A DNA stretch of 64,000 nt from an uncultured Acidobacteriia bacterium (GCA_903851195.1 CAINNJ010000052.1:1-64000); one strand, 5' to 3'; counted from the stretch's first letter, positions 1 through 9,869 are shown. Notes: generated from the letters alone by a model not told the origin. A program made the numbers and translations.

Positions 1-697
1 CTTCCTTCGTGTCGTCCAGGTCGGCGCGATAACGGATGAGAAGGTTCATGTAAGCCATGGCGTTCTCATATTCGGGATCGACCGCGAGAGCCTTCTTTTC
101 GTACTCGATACCGTCGGTGAGGGACTGCCAGTATTTCTCTTTGAGGGCAGCCTTTTCTTTCGGATCTTTCAGAGGACCGGGATCTTCCATCTTCATCTTG
201 GCGTTGATGCGCGCCTCACGGTCGGCGGCAACAAACTGGATCCACGGAATGACGCCGAGAGTGTAGAGAGCGCCTTTGTCTTTCGGATCGAGTTCGACGA
301 CCTTCTTGCTCCATTCCTGGGCTTTGGGGAAGTCCTTCATCTGGTAATAGACGTTGGCCAGATACTGCGTGGCGAGGACGTTTTTGGGGTCCGCCGCCAG
401 AGTTTTCTGGAGTTCGTCGATGGCGGCCTGCGCGTACTTCTTGTTCTCTTCCGTCTCGGTACCCGGAATGTACTGCTGGATATAAGCAGTCGCGAGATAA
501 ATCCGGATATTCGGGATGCTGGGATCGAGCGCGACGGCGGTCTTAAAGTGGTCTGCCGCGGCGGAGAAGTTGCCGGCCTTGAAGGCGGCCGTGCCGGAGT
601 TGATGTTGTCGCGGGCTTTGAGTTTATCGCAGCCGGAAGCCGCGAGAACCACGGCAGCGAGCAAACCAGCACTCAGACACAGACGGATGTGACGCAT
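1..697 (-). CDS. TPR-repeat lipoprotein (3' end outside window)
   Basis: The reading frame starts at the ATG at 697 and is still open at base 1, so 232 codons are visible and the C-terminus is missing. The N-terminus is a lipoprotein signal (hydrophobic run, then LAASGC, lipidated Cys about residue 23). The rest is helical tetratricopeptide-like sequence, with units such as GTAAFKAGNFSAAADHFK and YLANVYYQMKDFPKAQEW, each followed by an ALDP/ELDP turn. TPR lipoproteins scaffold envelope protein complexes. It lies downstream of tonB-exbB-exbD-exbD on the same strand and is probably the last visible gene of that operon, so a role with the energised TonB/Tol system is an inference. The precise partner is unknown. 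Confidence 0.85.
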   Translation of the reverse strand, partial: MRHIRLCLSAGLLAAVVLAASGCDKLKARDNINSGTAAFKAGNFSAAADHFKTAVALDPSIPNIRIYLATAYIQQYIPGTETEENKKYAQAAIDELQKTLAADPKNVLATQYLANVYYQMKDFPKAQEWSKKVVELDPKDKGALYTLGVIPWIQFVAADREARINAKMKMEDPGPLKDPKEKAALKEKYWQSLTDGIEYEKKALAVDPEYENAMAYMNLLIRYRADLDDTKE

Positions 698-750
698 TCG
701 GGGCCGAATTGCGTGTGGCTTTGCGAGATCACACATTGCGGGAGCACGCA

Positions 751-1176
751 TTACTTACCTTCCTCCACTTTCGGCGTCATCAGACCCACTTTGTCGACGC
801 CGGCGGAATGAGCCGTATCGATGGCGCGGGCGACCACCTGGAATTCAAGATCGGGATCGCCTTTGACGAAGACGACTTTCTCGGCGCGCGTTTTGAAGAT
901 GCCGATGAGGCGTTCTTCAAGACCATCCCATGTGATGGGATCCTGATTGATCTTGATATTACTCTGCTTATCGATGACGATGACGACGGTGCGGTCATCA
1001 GCGTCGTTCTGCTTTTGGTTGGGCGGCGGGGGCTGCGGCGCGAGAGCGTCCAGACCGTGCGGCGAAACCGGCGAAATCGCCATGAAGATAATCAGCAGGA
1101 CAAGGAGAATGTCGATCATGGGCGTCATGTTGATGTCGCCCTTGGGACCGCTCCCGCCGCCAACTGCCATTGCCAT
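751..1176 (-). CDS. exbD: ExbD/TolR family proton-channel subunit (second copy)
   Basis: 141 residues, the usual ExbD size. A short cytoplasmic Gly-rich tail leads into the signature GDINMTPMIDILLVLLIIF, where the Asp at the start of the single transmembrane helix is the proton-carrying residue of the family. The periplasmic domain follows, with a Pro-rich stretch (PQPPPPNQ) and the pattern VFVKGDPDLEFQVV...GVDKVGLMTPK typical of ExbD. A good Shine-Dalgarno (AAGGAG, 8 bases upstream) supports the ATG at 1176. It follows another exbD and exbB, so the operon encodes one ExbB with two different ExbD proteins. That arrangement suggests a heteromeric ExbD dimer, though this is not proven. Confidence 0.93.
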   Translation of the reverse strand: MAMAVGGGSGPKGDINMTPMIDILLVLLIIFMAISPVSPHGLDALAPQPPPPNQKQNDADDRTVVIVIDKQSNIKINQDPITWDGLEERLIGIFKTRAEKVVFVKGDPDLEFQVVARAIDTAHSAGVDKVGLMTPKVEEGK

Positions 1177-1190
1177 AAATATCGCTCCTT

Positions 1191-1224
1191 AGATTCCGAT
1201 CCTGAGATTCCGATCCTGATCCTG
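1191..1224. repeat. 14-bp tandem direct repeat upstream of second exbD
   Basis: The unit agattccgatcctg occurs at 1191-1204 and again, directly abutting, at 1205-1218, followed by a partial third copy (atcctg, 1219-1224). It sits in the spacer just before the ribosome-binding site of the downstream exbD gene (minus strand). It looks like a recent slippage duplication; a regulatory role is not shown. Confidence 0.8.
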
Positions 1225-1312
1225 CACTAGACGCGCGCGCCTGCCGACAGAGGGAAGCCGGCTCCGGAAAGACAGGTTCCGGGGAGGCGGCGCGCCAACT
1301 TCGATACTTTCT

Positions 1313-1349
1313 TACTGCGCTGCTGCTGCCCTACTGCGCTGCTGCTGCC
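1313..1349. repeat. 19-bp-period tandem repeat over the exbD stop codon
   Basis: The 18-base unit tactgcgctgctgctgcc is present at 1313-1330 and 1332-1349. On the minus strand it encodes the last residues (AAAAQ) and the TAG stop of the upstream exbD, so the gene end has been copied just past its own stop. Copy two is out of frame and follows the stop, so it is not translated. Confidence 0.8.
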
Positions 1350-1792
1350 TTCTGGGACTTCGCCATTCTGTTATTGTCGAGGACCTGTTCGGTCAGGAGT
1401 CCGACTTCGTCGACGCTTCCGGCGCGGAGGTTATCGACGACGTCTTCAACCTTTTCATACTTGGCACGAGCGTCGGCCTTGATATAGACCATTTTGCTGG
1501 TGCGGCCGGTGAGCAGATCTTTCACCTTGGGGGCGAGTTCCGACGGATCCATCTTGTTCAGCCCGGGGCTGAGAAAGGTCTGGCCGTCGCGGGTAATCGC
1601 AACGATGATGGCATCTTCTTTATCGGCATCCGGCATGGTAATCGGATTGCGCGTGAGAGCCAGATCCACGGGAATACTTTTCGAGAGCATCGGGGTGATG
1701 ACCATGAAAATGATGAGCACCACGAGCATCACATCGACCATCGGCGTGACGTTAATATCCGCCACTGGCGGCGGCGCCTTCTTTTTATCCAT
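1331..1792 (-). CDS. exbD: ExbD/TolR family proton-channel subunit (first copy)
   Basis: 153 residues. The N-terminus is charged (MDKKKAPPPVADINVTPMVD) and leads into a single transmembrane helix (VMLVVLIIFMVITPML) with the conserved Asp in VTPMVDVML. The periplasmic part contains VYIKADARAKYEKVEDVVDNLR...VDEVGLLTEQ, the ExbD domain. With ExbB it should form the proton-driven motor that energises TonB. The Shine-Dalgarno AGGAG lies before the ATG at 1792. It sits between exbB (205-base spacer) and the second exbD. The two ExbD proteins differ clearly in sequence, so they are not a recent duplication. The C-terminal Ala/Gln tail coincides with a tandem DNA repeat. Confidence 0.94.
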   Translation of the reverse strand: MDKKKAPPPVADINVTPMVDVMLVVLIIFMVITPMLSKSIPVDLALTRNPITMPDADKEDAIIVAITRDGQTFLSPGLNKMDPSELAPKVKDLLTGRTSKMVYIKADARAKYEKVEDVVDNLRAGSVDEVGLLTEQVLDNNRMAKSQKAAAAQ

Positions 1793-1842
1793 TCCTAATC
1801 TCCTGATTCGTTCAGGCCGATCGTTTCAGCCTGATTCCCTTC

Positions 1843-1868
1843 GCCGGATGTTCCAGCCGGATGTTCCA
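1843..1868. repeat. 13-bp tandem direct repeat in exbB-exbD spacer
   Basis: gccggatgttcca is repeated head to tail at 1843-1855 and 1856-1868, inside the 205-base spacer between exbB and the first exbD. I see no gene or clear terminator in this spacer. Confidence 0.75.
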
Positions 1869-1997
1869 GTCGATCTCCACGAGAGCGGATTGGGAGGCGT
1901 GCTCCGCGGCGGAAAGGGTGAGTAACCGCCGCGGGAACAGCCAATCAATCAACTCGCCGAGTGTTACCGAGATCCCTGCCTGAGAAGGCGGGGAAAA

Positions 1998-2738
1998 CTA
2001 CTTGCGCGCGCCGGAGCGAGCCTGCGCCCGCTTCAGGAAGTAGTCGACGAGCTCAGAGCTGGAATTGCCCATTTCGACGTCGAACGCATCCACGCGACCG
2101 GTGAAGTAGTTGAACATCCAGACGGCGGGAACGGCGACGAACAGACCGATAGCAGTGGTCACGAGCGCTTCCGAGATACCGCCGGCGATGGCGCCGATAC
2201 CAGGAGTCTTTTCGGCGGCCATGGTTTTGAACGCATTGATGATACCGACGACGGTACCGAACAGACCGACGAACGGCGCGGTGGAACCGATGGTGGCGAG
2301 AGCGCTGACGCCACGCTTCAGTTCCGCGTGAACGATGGCTTCGGCGCGTTCGAGAGCGCGCTTGGAAGCTTCGATTTCTTCTCCGGAAATTTCGGAGCTG
2401 CCCTGGTGAGCAGAGAATTCCTGCAGACCGGCAACGACGACTTTGGCGAGATGGCTCTTCTTATAGCGATCGGCGATTTTGATCGCTTCGTCGAGCTTGC
2501 CTTCGCGGAGCGCGCCCGCAACGGCCGGGGCAAACTGACGGCTCTGTTTGCGCGCGGCGCTGAAGGCCATCAGACGGTCGATCATGACACCAATCGACCA
2601 GGCCGACATCAGGAACATGATGATGACGACCGCTTTCGCGAGCGGACCCATCTGAATCCAGAGGTGGCGGAAATCCCATCCGGGAGCTCCCGCTTCCTGC
2701 AAAAGCATGAACGCCCATACCTGCATCTGTAAAAGCAT
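1998..2738 (-). CDS. exbB: ExbB/TolQ/MotA-type proton channel protein
   Basis: 246 residues. There are three membrane helices: one near residues 30-50 (AVVIIMFLMSAWSIGVMI) and two in the C-terminal half (ALATIGSTAPFVGLFGTVVG and ALVTTAIGLFVAVPAVWMF). The sequence STAPFVGLFGTVVGIINAF is the family hallmark. The cytoplasmic loop between helix 1 and 2 is long and charged, as expected. ExbB forms the pentameric ring around the ExbD dimer and converts proton-motive force into movement of TonB. The gene follows tonB and precedes two exbD genes, the normal order. Several Met codons lie near the start; the ATG at 2738 has AGGAG about 12 bases upstream. Confidence 0.95.
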   Translation of the reverse strand: MLLQMQVWAFMLLQEAGAPGWDFRHLWIQMGPLAKAVVIIMFLMSAWSIGVMIDRLMAFSAARKQSRQFAPAVAGALREGKLDEAIKIADRYKKSHLAKVVVAGLQEFSAHQGSSEISGEEIEASKRALERAEAIVHAELKRGVSALATIGSTAPFVGLFGTVVGIINAFKTMAAEKTPGIGAIAGGISEALVTTAIGLFVAVPAVWMFNYFTGRVDAFDVEMGNSSSELVDYFLKRAQARSGARK

Positions 2739-2809
2739 TGTAGTCTTCTTCTCCTGCGAGTTGATTTATGAATAACCGGCCAGCTAGGTCTTATCGGTTC
2801 AGTCCGGAA

Positions 2810-3565
2810 CTACTGACTGAGCGTGAAGTTGACGTCGATGGTCGTGATCACTTCCACGGGTTCACCGTTGAGAAGCGTCGGCTTGTACTGCCACTGCTGC
2901 ACCGCTTGCATCGCCGCCTGGACAAGCAGGGGAGGACCGCTGATGAGGTGCAAATTCTGAATCGTGCCGTCCTTGGCGATCTGGGCCTCGAACTTCACGG
3001 TTCCCTGTACGCGAGCTGCCTTTGCAAGCGGGGGATAAACCGGCTTGGGCTGGCGGATGAGACTCGCCTGCATTACGTTACCACCGACGCGCTGGGGAGC
3101 AGCGGGCGGTTTGGGTTTCGCCGCCGGGGGCGGAGGAGGAGGAGGAGGAGGCGCGGCGCTCGGGAGACCGCCGATGATGCCGCCGAGGACGCCACCCGCG
3201 GTACCGCCGGGGACGCCACCCGGAACGCCGCCCACGACACCCGCGGTCATGGGAGCTTCCTCTTCCGTGATCATTTTAACTTCCTTGGGAACCGTCTTCG
3301 GCGCCACCAACTGGTTCATGACGAACTGTTTGGGGATGACCTTGACCACCTTCACGGCCTGGGGCGGCGGAGGGGGAGGAGGCGGGGGCGGGGGCGGCGG
3401 GGCCGTCAGAAAGGTCGACAACTGCGCCTGGGGTAAGGCATCGAAATAGATCAGCGGGATAATGACGAGAATGGCAATCGCCACCAGCTGAATCGCAAAC
3501 GACAGCATGATTGTGTACGGCTTGCTTGTTTTACCTGTGCCATCAACGAATGTTTGCTCAAACAT
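2810..3565 (-). CDS. tonB: TonB family energy transducer
   Basis: 251 residues with the three TonB parts in order. A membrane anchor lies near residues 20-45 (IQLVAIAILVIIPLIYF). A periplasmic linker has two polyproline tracts (15 and 9 prolines) around a Gly/Val-rich segment. The C-terminal TonB domain is recognised by KPVYPPLAKAARVQGTVKFE and VQQWQYKPTLLNGEPV. It should carry energy from the ExbBD motor to outer-membrane receptors. AGAGAGG upstream supports the ATG at 3565. The polyproline tracts are G/C homopolymer-like DNA and could be length-variable. It is the first gene of tonB-exbB-exbD-exbD, 137 bases after secF. Confidence 0.93.
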   Translation of the reverse strand: MFEQTFVDGTGKTSKPYTIMLSFAIQLVAIAILVIIPLIYFDALPQAQLSTFLTAPPPPPPPPPPPPPQAVKVVKVIPKQFVMNQLVAPKTVPKEVKMITEEEAPMTAGVVGGVPGGVPGGTAGGVLGGIIGGLPSAAPPPPPPPPPAAKPKPPAAPQRVGGNVMQASLIRQPKPVYPPLAKAARVQGTVKFEAQIAKDGTIQNLHLISGPPLLVQAAMQAVQQWQYKPTLLNGEPVEVITTIDVNFTLSQ

Positions 3566-3608
3566 ATACCCTCTCTGCTTATCGCGCCCGCAGCCCGCTC
3601 ACGCGGTT

Positions 3609-3620
3609 ACAGGCGCCTGT
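3609..3620. promoter_or_regulatory. 12-bp perfect palindrome upstream of tonB
   Basis: acaggcgcctgt is a perfect palindrome 44 bases upstream of the tonB start. A second, imperfect palindrome (ccgattacgttatcgg, 3676-3691) lies just after the secF stop. Both are candidate operators for the tonB operon; no known regulator box is recognised. Confidence 0.35.
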
Positions 3621-3702
3621 TTATGGATCGCAGCTACTGAAAACCCTGACTCACGCGAAAAACTAAACTATCAGACCGATTACGTTATCGGCAAAACCGG
3701 AC

Positions 3703-4965
3703 TTACTTACCTACCTTGACGGAATTCTTTGCCGGAGCAACGGGCTTCGCGGAACCCTGACGGGGGGCTGTTAAGGGAGCTTCCGGGGCGGTCTTCTTTC
3801 GCTTGTCGGCCCAGTCGTGCCAGACGAGCACGATCGGACTGGCCACGAACACGGAAGAGTAAGTCCCGATGATGATACCGATCACCAGCGCCAGCGAGAA
3901 ACCATGGAGCACCGGGCCACCGAACAAAAACAACGCGAGCACCGCGAGAAAGGTGAGGCCGGAAGTCATCACGGTCCGGCTCAGCGTCTGGTTGACGCTC
4001 CTGTTAATCACATCGTCCAGCCGTTCGCGCCGGTTCAGATGCAGATTCTCGCGTATCCGATCGAAGATAACGATCGTATCATTCATTGAGTAGCCAACCA
4101 AGGTCAAAAGCGCGGCAATCACGGTCAGGCTGATTTCCTTATCCATGATCGAGAAAATCCCGATGGTGATGATGGTGTCGTGAAACACCGCGATCACCGC
4201 CGCGACGCCGTAAACCCATTCGAACCGGAACCAGATATATACCAGCATGCCCGCCAATGCAAGCAGGGTGGCATTCAGAGCCTGGGAGCGCAGGTCCGCG
4301 CCGACCTTGGGCCCGACAATTTCGATGTTGCGGGCGGCGGTATACGGAGCCAGGTAACTCTCCTGATTCAACACGCTGAAGGCAGGCGGCGTCAAGCCGG
4401 GGACACTCCGCACATCGTCAATTTTTGTAATCAGCCCGCCGTGCTGATCGCGCCACGCGATTACGGCGCCGGCGAGTTCATCCACCTGCTGCTGGGAAAG
4501 CTGCACACCAGCGCGCTGCAGGGGGTCCGTGAGACGGGCAGAGAGCTGGCCCGTGGTCGCGTTATTCAGATCGAGCTTGCCGTTACCCGGCTGGCCATAA
4601 GTCTGGGCCAGGGTGGCGAGCACGGTCTGGTGATTCTTTTCGAGTTCGACGTTGGCATCTTTGGTGCCGGAATGGTCGACGCCGACTTCGATCTCAATTT
4701 CGTTCTGGTCCGAGCCGCCCTCGAAGGTTTGCACGCTGGGAGGGGAGGAAAGGACTTTGGTCAGGGAGGCGCGGATCTTTTCGACGTCGGGCTTCGAGGC
4801 GAACCGGACCGTCATGATCATACCGCCCTTGAACTCAATGCCGTACTTCGGCCCTCCCTTCACGGCCAGACTGACAAGGCCGGCGACGCTGAGCACCAGC
4901 GACGCGATGATGAAGGGCCACTTGTGGCCGAGAAAATCGAAATTGGTTTTTTTAAATAATTCCAT
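3703..4965 (-). CDS. secF: Protein translocase subunit SecF with an inserted HhH-like domain
   Basis: 420 residues, clearly longer than the usual 300-330 of SecF. The start matches SecF (FDFLGHKWPFI, then YGIEFKGGMIM), and the canonical core resumes at IEIVGPKVGADLRSQA, followed by five membrane helices and the signature SMNDTIVIFDRIREN. Between these, residues about 130-208 add a segment with the pattern of ComEA/T2SK helix-hairpin-helix domains (LDLNNATTGQL ... IAWRDQHGG ... DDVRSVPGL). It lies in the first periplasmic domain. SecF with SecD and YajC uses proton-motive force to aid export through SecYEG. It follows secD by 151 bases. The identity as SecF is certain; the role of the insert is unknown. 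Confidence 0.95.
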   Translation of the reverse strand: MELFKKTNFDFLGHKWPFIIASLVLSVAGLVSLAVKGGPKYGIEFKGGMIMTVRFASKPDVEKIRASLTKVLSSPPSVQTFEGGSDQNEIEIEVGVDHSGTKDANVELEKNHQTVLATLAQTYGQPGNGKLDLNNATTGQLSARLTDPLQRAGVQLSQQQVDELAGAVIAWRDQHGGLITKIDDVRSVPGLTPPAFSVLNQESYLAPYTAARNIEIVGPKVGADLRSQALNATLLALAGMLVYIWFRFEWVYGVAAVIAVFHDTIITIGIFSIMDKEISLTVIAALLTLVGYSMNDTIVIFDRIRENLHLNRRERLDDVINRSVNQTLSRTVMTSGLTFLAVLALFLFGGPVLHGFSLALVIGIIIGTYSSVFVASPIVLVWHDWADKRKKTAPEAPLTAPRQGSAKPVAPAKNSVKVGK

Positions 4966-5072
4966 CTATCACTGCCCGCCCGGAATGATCCGGGCCGAAC
5001 CGTGTCATTGGGTAATGACACCGGCTGTAATCAATTTGTTCCCGCCAAACTACGTACTAAAACAAACAATCG

Positions 5073-5106
5073 CGAAAAGCCGCCTCCGAGGGCAGGCGGC
5101 TTTTCG
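5073..5106. terminator. 13-bp perfect hairpin between secD and secF
   Basis: cgaaaagccgcct (5073-5085) pairs perfectly with aggcggcttttcg (5094-5106) around an 8-base loop. On the minus strand the stem ends in four U residues, so it resembles a weak intrinsic terminator. It lies in the 151-base secD-secF spacer, where it may act as an attenuator or mRNA-processing site setting the SecD:SecF ratio. Confidence 0.6.
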
Positions 5107-5116
5107 ACCATAAGGA

Positions 5117-6739
5117 CTAAATACTGAGTTCCGCCGGCTGCCGGCCGCCCGAGAGCTCCCAGTCGAAGATGACGCGGGAGACAAAGACGGCGGTGAAGAC
5201 GTTCGCCAGCAGACCGATGACAAGAGTCACCGCAAAGCCGCGGACAGGCCCGGTGCCGAAGAGGAAGAGGAAAAGACACGACACGATGGTGGTCACGTGG
5301 GTATCGACGATAGTCCACCAAGCCTTGCCGAAACCGGCTTCAACGGCCGCGGGGATCGATTTGCCGCTGCGGAGTTCTTCGCGGATGCGTTCGAAGATCA
5401 GCACGTTGGAATCGACCGCCATACCGACGGTCAGGATGATGCCGGCGATGCCGGGAAGGGTCAGGGTGGCGCTGAAGTAGGAAAGCGCGGCGATCAGGAG
5501 GATGGTGTTCAGCAGCAGGGCCAGGACGGCGTTCAGACCAGCCTTCTTGTAATACACCAGCATCACGATGATCACGGCGATGAGGCCGGCGACGCCGGAG
5601 AGGATTCCCTCGCGAATGGAATCGATACCGAGGGAGGGGCCGACGGTGCGTTCCTGCAGGTACTTGATTCCGGCGGGCAGAGCGCCGGTGCGGAGGACCA
5701 GTTCGAGGTCCTTGGCTTCCTGATCGCTCGACAGGCCGTTGATGCGGCCGGAATCGGAAATGGCGCTCTGGATGGTGGCGACGCTGCGGATCTGGGTGTC
5801 GAGCACGACCGCGAGGCGGTTGCCGATATTGGCCTGGGTGAACTTTTCGAAGCGGCGGGCGCCATCCTGCGAGAGGGAGAAGCTGGTTTCCCAGCGGCCC
5901 GGGCTGTCGGGATCGTTTCCGGCACGGGCGGAGCGCATGTCCTGGCCGGTGATGACGGGGGTGCGGGTCAGCAGGTACCAGCCACCCGAGGAGGATCCGG
6001 AGACGTATTCGCGGAGTTCGGTGTTGAGGGGGAGGATGCCTCCTTTACTGGCCAGGGCCTCTTCGCGGGACTTCCAGGGACCCTCATTCTTCACTTCGAC
6101 GATTTTGAGCTGCGCGGTGGCGCCGATGATGTCCTTCACGTGGGCGGGGTCGCCTTCGCCCGGCAGTTCGACGAGAATTTCGGACTGCGTGACGGGGTCG
6201 CCGTGGGCCTGAACCGTGGGCTCGGTGAGGCCGAGAGCATTGACGCGCTTTTCGATGGTCTGCAGCGACTGGGTGACCGTGTTCCGCTTCAGTTCGGTCA
6301 GCGCCGTGTTCTTCATGTTCATCCGGTAATCGGAGGCGTTTACCGGGGTGAGAGTCCAGTCGGGGAACTTCTCGGTGACCATGTTGCGGAAGATCTGGGT
6401 TTTGGTCTGATCGACACCGTGCAGGTTGATCTGGATGGTATCGGTGTCTTTCAGGGTTTCCGGGTCGTTCCGGTCGAAACCGTTGACGATGATGTTGCGC
6501 GTGCGGGTTTCCTCACGCAGCGCTTCGATCGCCTGTTCCGCCTGGGTCTTGGCGGCGTCCTGGACTTGCACCTGGAGCACCAGATGGCTGCCGCCCTTCA
6601 GATCGAGCCCGAGATGGATGTTGCGGGCCACATTGGCTTTCAGCCCGTCGACGGACCGGGGGAAGCCGATGATGCCAAAGATACAGATCAGCACGGTCGC
6701 TATGATTACGACCGTTTTCATCATCAAATTTCGTTGCAT
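5117..6739 (-). CDS. secD: Protein translocase subunit SecD
   Basis: 540 residues, close to the usual length. An N-terminal helix (TVVIIATVLICIFGIIGF) is followed by the D1 signature NIHLGLDLKGGSHLVLQV. The large periplasmic P1 domain contains AQLKIVEVKN and LVLRTGALPAGIKYLQERTVGPSLG. The C-terminal half has five helices with AVDSNVLIFERIREELRSG. SecD and SecF together pull preproteins out of SecYEG using the proton gradient. It is in the order yajC-secD-secF on the minus strand, as in many bacteria. The hairpin before secF suggests the two subunits may not be made at equal levels. Confidence 0.97.
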   Translation of the reverse strand: MQRNLMMKTVVIIATVLICIFGIIGFPRSVDGLKANVARNIHLGLDLKGGSHLVLQVQVQDAAKTQAEQAIEALREETRTRNIIVNGFDRNDPETLKDTDTIQINLHGVDQTKTQIFRNMVTEKFPDWTLTPVNASDYRMNMKNTALTELKRNTVTQSLQTIEKRVNALGLTEPTVQAHGDPVTQSEILVELPGEGDPAHVKDIIGATAQLKIVEVKNEGPWKSREEALASKGGILPLNTELREYVSGSSSGGWYLLTRTPVITGQDMRSARAGNDPDSPGRWETSFSLSQDGARRFEKFTQANIGNRLAVVLDTQIRSVATIQSAISDSGRINGLSSDQEAKDLELVLRTGALPAGIKYLQERTVGPSLGIDSIREGILSGVAGLIAVIIVMLVYYKKAGLNAVLALLLNTILLIAALSYFSATLTLPGIAGIILTVGMAVDSNVLIFERIREELRSGKSIPAAVEAGFGKAWWTIVDTHVTTIVSCLFLFLFGTGPVRGFAVTLVIGLLANVFTAVFVSRVIFDWELSGGRQPAELSI

Positions 6740-6797
6740 GCCAGTGTATTTTGCCTTATTGCGAGGTTTCGGAACGGGTATCTGTGTTTACGGCGAA

Positions 6798-6854
6798 TCA
6801 CTTCGTGCCTTCCGGAGGCACGATTGTTCACTTCGTGCCTTCCGGAGGCACGAT
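6798..6854. repeat. 30-bp-period tandem duplication of the yajC 3' end
   Basis: A 27-base block starting tcacttcgtgcc is identical at 6798-6824 and 6828-6854. The second block is the coding end of yajC (IVPPEGTK plus TGA); the first is an untranslated copy immediately after the stop and in the same frame. Each block contains a 7-bp inverted repeat (cgtgcct/aggcacg), so the yajC mRNA ends in two identical small hairpins. Confidence 0.85.
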
Positions 6855-7184
6855 AGAGTTCACGGCGGACCGGGCAAACTGCAGTTTCAGGTTGTCCGGT
6901 TTCACCCTTAAAACGATTGTGTCACTGTCGACGGTGGTGACCGTACCGACAATTCCGCCGGTGGTGACGACCGAATCGCCCGCCTTGATGCCGGCGAGCA
7001 TTTCGGCCTGCTTCTTCTTCTGTTTCTGCATCGGCATGAACAGGAGGAAGTAAAAGACCAGCGCAATCAGTATATATGGCGCGAAGAGCAGCAGTGAGCT
7101 GGACGGCTGCTGCTGAAGCAGCGCCGGTGACGAAGGCATCGCCCAAAAGGCGGCCGGGAGTGACAGGAAGAGAAGAGAAGGCAC
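6828..7184 (-). CDS. yajC: Preprotein translocase subunit YajC
   Basis: 118 residues, usual length. An N-terminal hydrophobic leader is followed by the single membrane helix (LLLFAPYILIALVFYFLLFM), then the YajC signature PMQKQKKKQAEMLAGIKAGD and VVTTGGIVGTV. It binds SecDF as part of the holotranslocon. It lies just 7 bases after tgt, giving the order tgt-yajC-secD-secF known from E. coli and many others. The last nine codons with the stop are duplicated just downstream. Confidence 0.95.
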   Translation of the reverse strand: MPSLLFLSLPAAFWAMPSSPALLQQQPSSSLLLFAPYILIALVFYFLLFMPMQKQKKKQAEMLAGIKAGDSVVTTGGIVGTVTTVDSDTIVLRVKPDNLKLQFARSAVNSIVPPEGTK

Positions 7185-7191
7185 GTTTGAA

Positions 7192-9118
<1,927 letters not shown>

Positions 9119-9191
9119 GAAAAGTTCATGATACGAGACGCGGAGCGCCGCAAGGTGCAAGGGGGGCGCGATGCAAAAGGGGCGGGACGGA

Positions 9192-9221
9192 AAAGGGGCA
9201 GGGCCGAAGCCCTGCCCCTTT
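9192..9221 (-). terminator. Intrinsic terminator after clpP
   Basis: aaaggggcagggc (9192-9204) pairs perfectly with gccctgccccttt (9209-9221) around a 4-base loop. On the minus strand the loop reads UUCG closed by C-G, an exceptionally stable tetraloop, and the stem runs into UUUU. It lies 25 bases after the clpP stop and should end that transcript before the SDR-tgt operon. Confidence 0.85.
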
Positions 9222-9245
9222 GGTCAATCCGAGATGCCGGATGCG

Positions 9246-9869
9246 TTACGTTTTGGAGATAACGGGCGGAGCGAGATCCCGGCTGGAGATGACACGGTCG
9301 ATGATCCCGTAGGCAACGGCCTGGTCGGGTCCCATGATGTAGTCGCGATCGACGTCGCGGGCGACCCGTTCGAGCGGCTGGTTGCTGGCATCGGCGAGGA
9401 TTTTGTTGAGGATCTCGCGCATGCGGAGGATTTCCTTCGCATAGATGTCGATATCGGCCGCCTGGCCGGCCAGACCCTGCATGGAGGGCTGGTGAATCAT
9501 GATGCGGGAGTTCGGCAGGCTGAACCGCTTGCCTTTGGTGCCGGCCGCGAGAAGCACCGCGCCCATGGAAGCGGCCTGACCGACGCAGATGGTGACGATA
9601 TCGGGCCGGACGAACGCCATGGTGTCGAGGATCGCAAGGCCGGCGGTGATGGAGCCGCCCGGCGAATTGATGTAGATCGAAATATCCCGCTCCGGATCTT
9701 CGGCCTCAAGAAACAGCAGTTGCGCGATGATCAGGTTCGCGACCATATCGTCGATCGGCGTTCCCAAAAAGATGATGTTCTCTTTCAGCAGACGCGAGTA
9801 GATGTCGTAAGACCGCTCTCCTCGGGACGTCTGTTCCACAACCATTGGAACCAGCAGAGAATTACCCAT
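9246..9869 (-). CDS. clpP: ATP-dependent Clp protease proteolytic subunit
   Basis: 207 residues, normal for ClpP. The catalytic Ser is in [14 protein letters not shown], the His in IMIHQPS, and the Asp in VDRDYIM. The start [31 protein letters not shown] matches ClpP of many phyla. ClpP forms the two-ring barrel that degrades proteins fed by ClpX/ClpA-type unfoldases. GGGAAAGG precedes the ATG at 9869. The usual neighbours tig and clpX are absent here. A strong hairpin terminator follows the gene, so it appears to be a single-gene transcript or the end of one. Confidence 0.97.
   Translation of the reverse strand: MGNSLLVPMVVEQTSRGERSYDIYSRLLKENIIFLGTPIDDMVANLIIAQLLFLEAEDPERDISIYINSPGGSITAGLAILDTMAFVRPDIVTICVGQAASMGAVLLAAGTKGKRFSLPNSRIMIHQPSMQGLAGQAADIDIYAKEILRMREILNKILADASNQPLERVARDVDRDYIMGPDQAVAYGIIDRVISSRDLAPPVISKT

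Noticed and set aside
3089-3450. Glycine-rich plus-strand protein
   Set aside because: It is the complement of the polyproline tracts of TonB; the minus strand has the membrane anchor and the TonB domain.
6798-6854. Possible start of a CRISPR array
   Set aside because: Only two repeat units separated by 3 bases, no variable spacers and no cas genes; it is a simple tandem duplication of the yajC end.
5297-6856. 519-codon plus-strand frame opposite secD
   Set aside because: It lies entirely across secD and the duplicated yajC end; composition is that of an antisense shadow.
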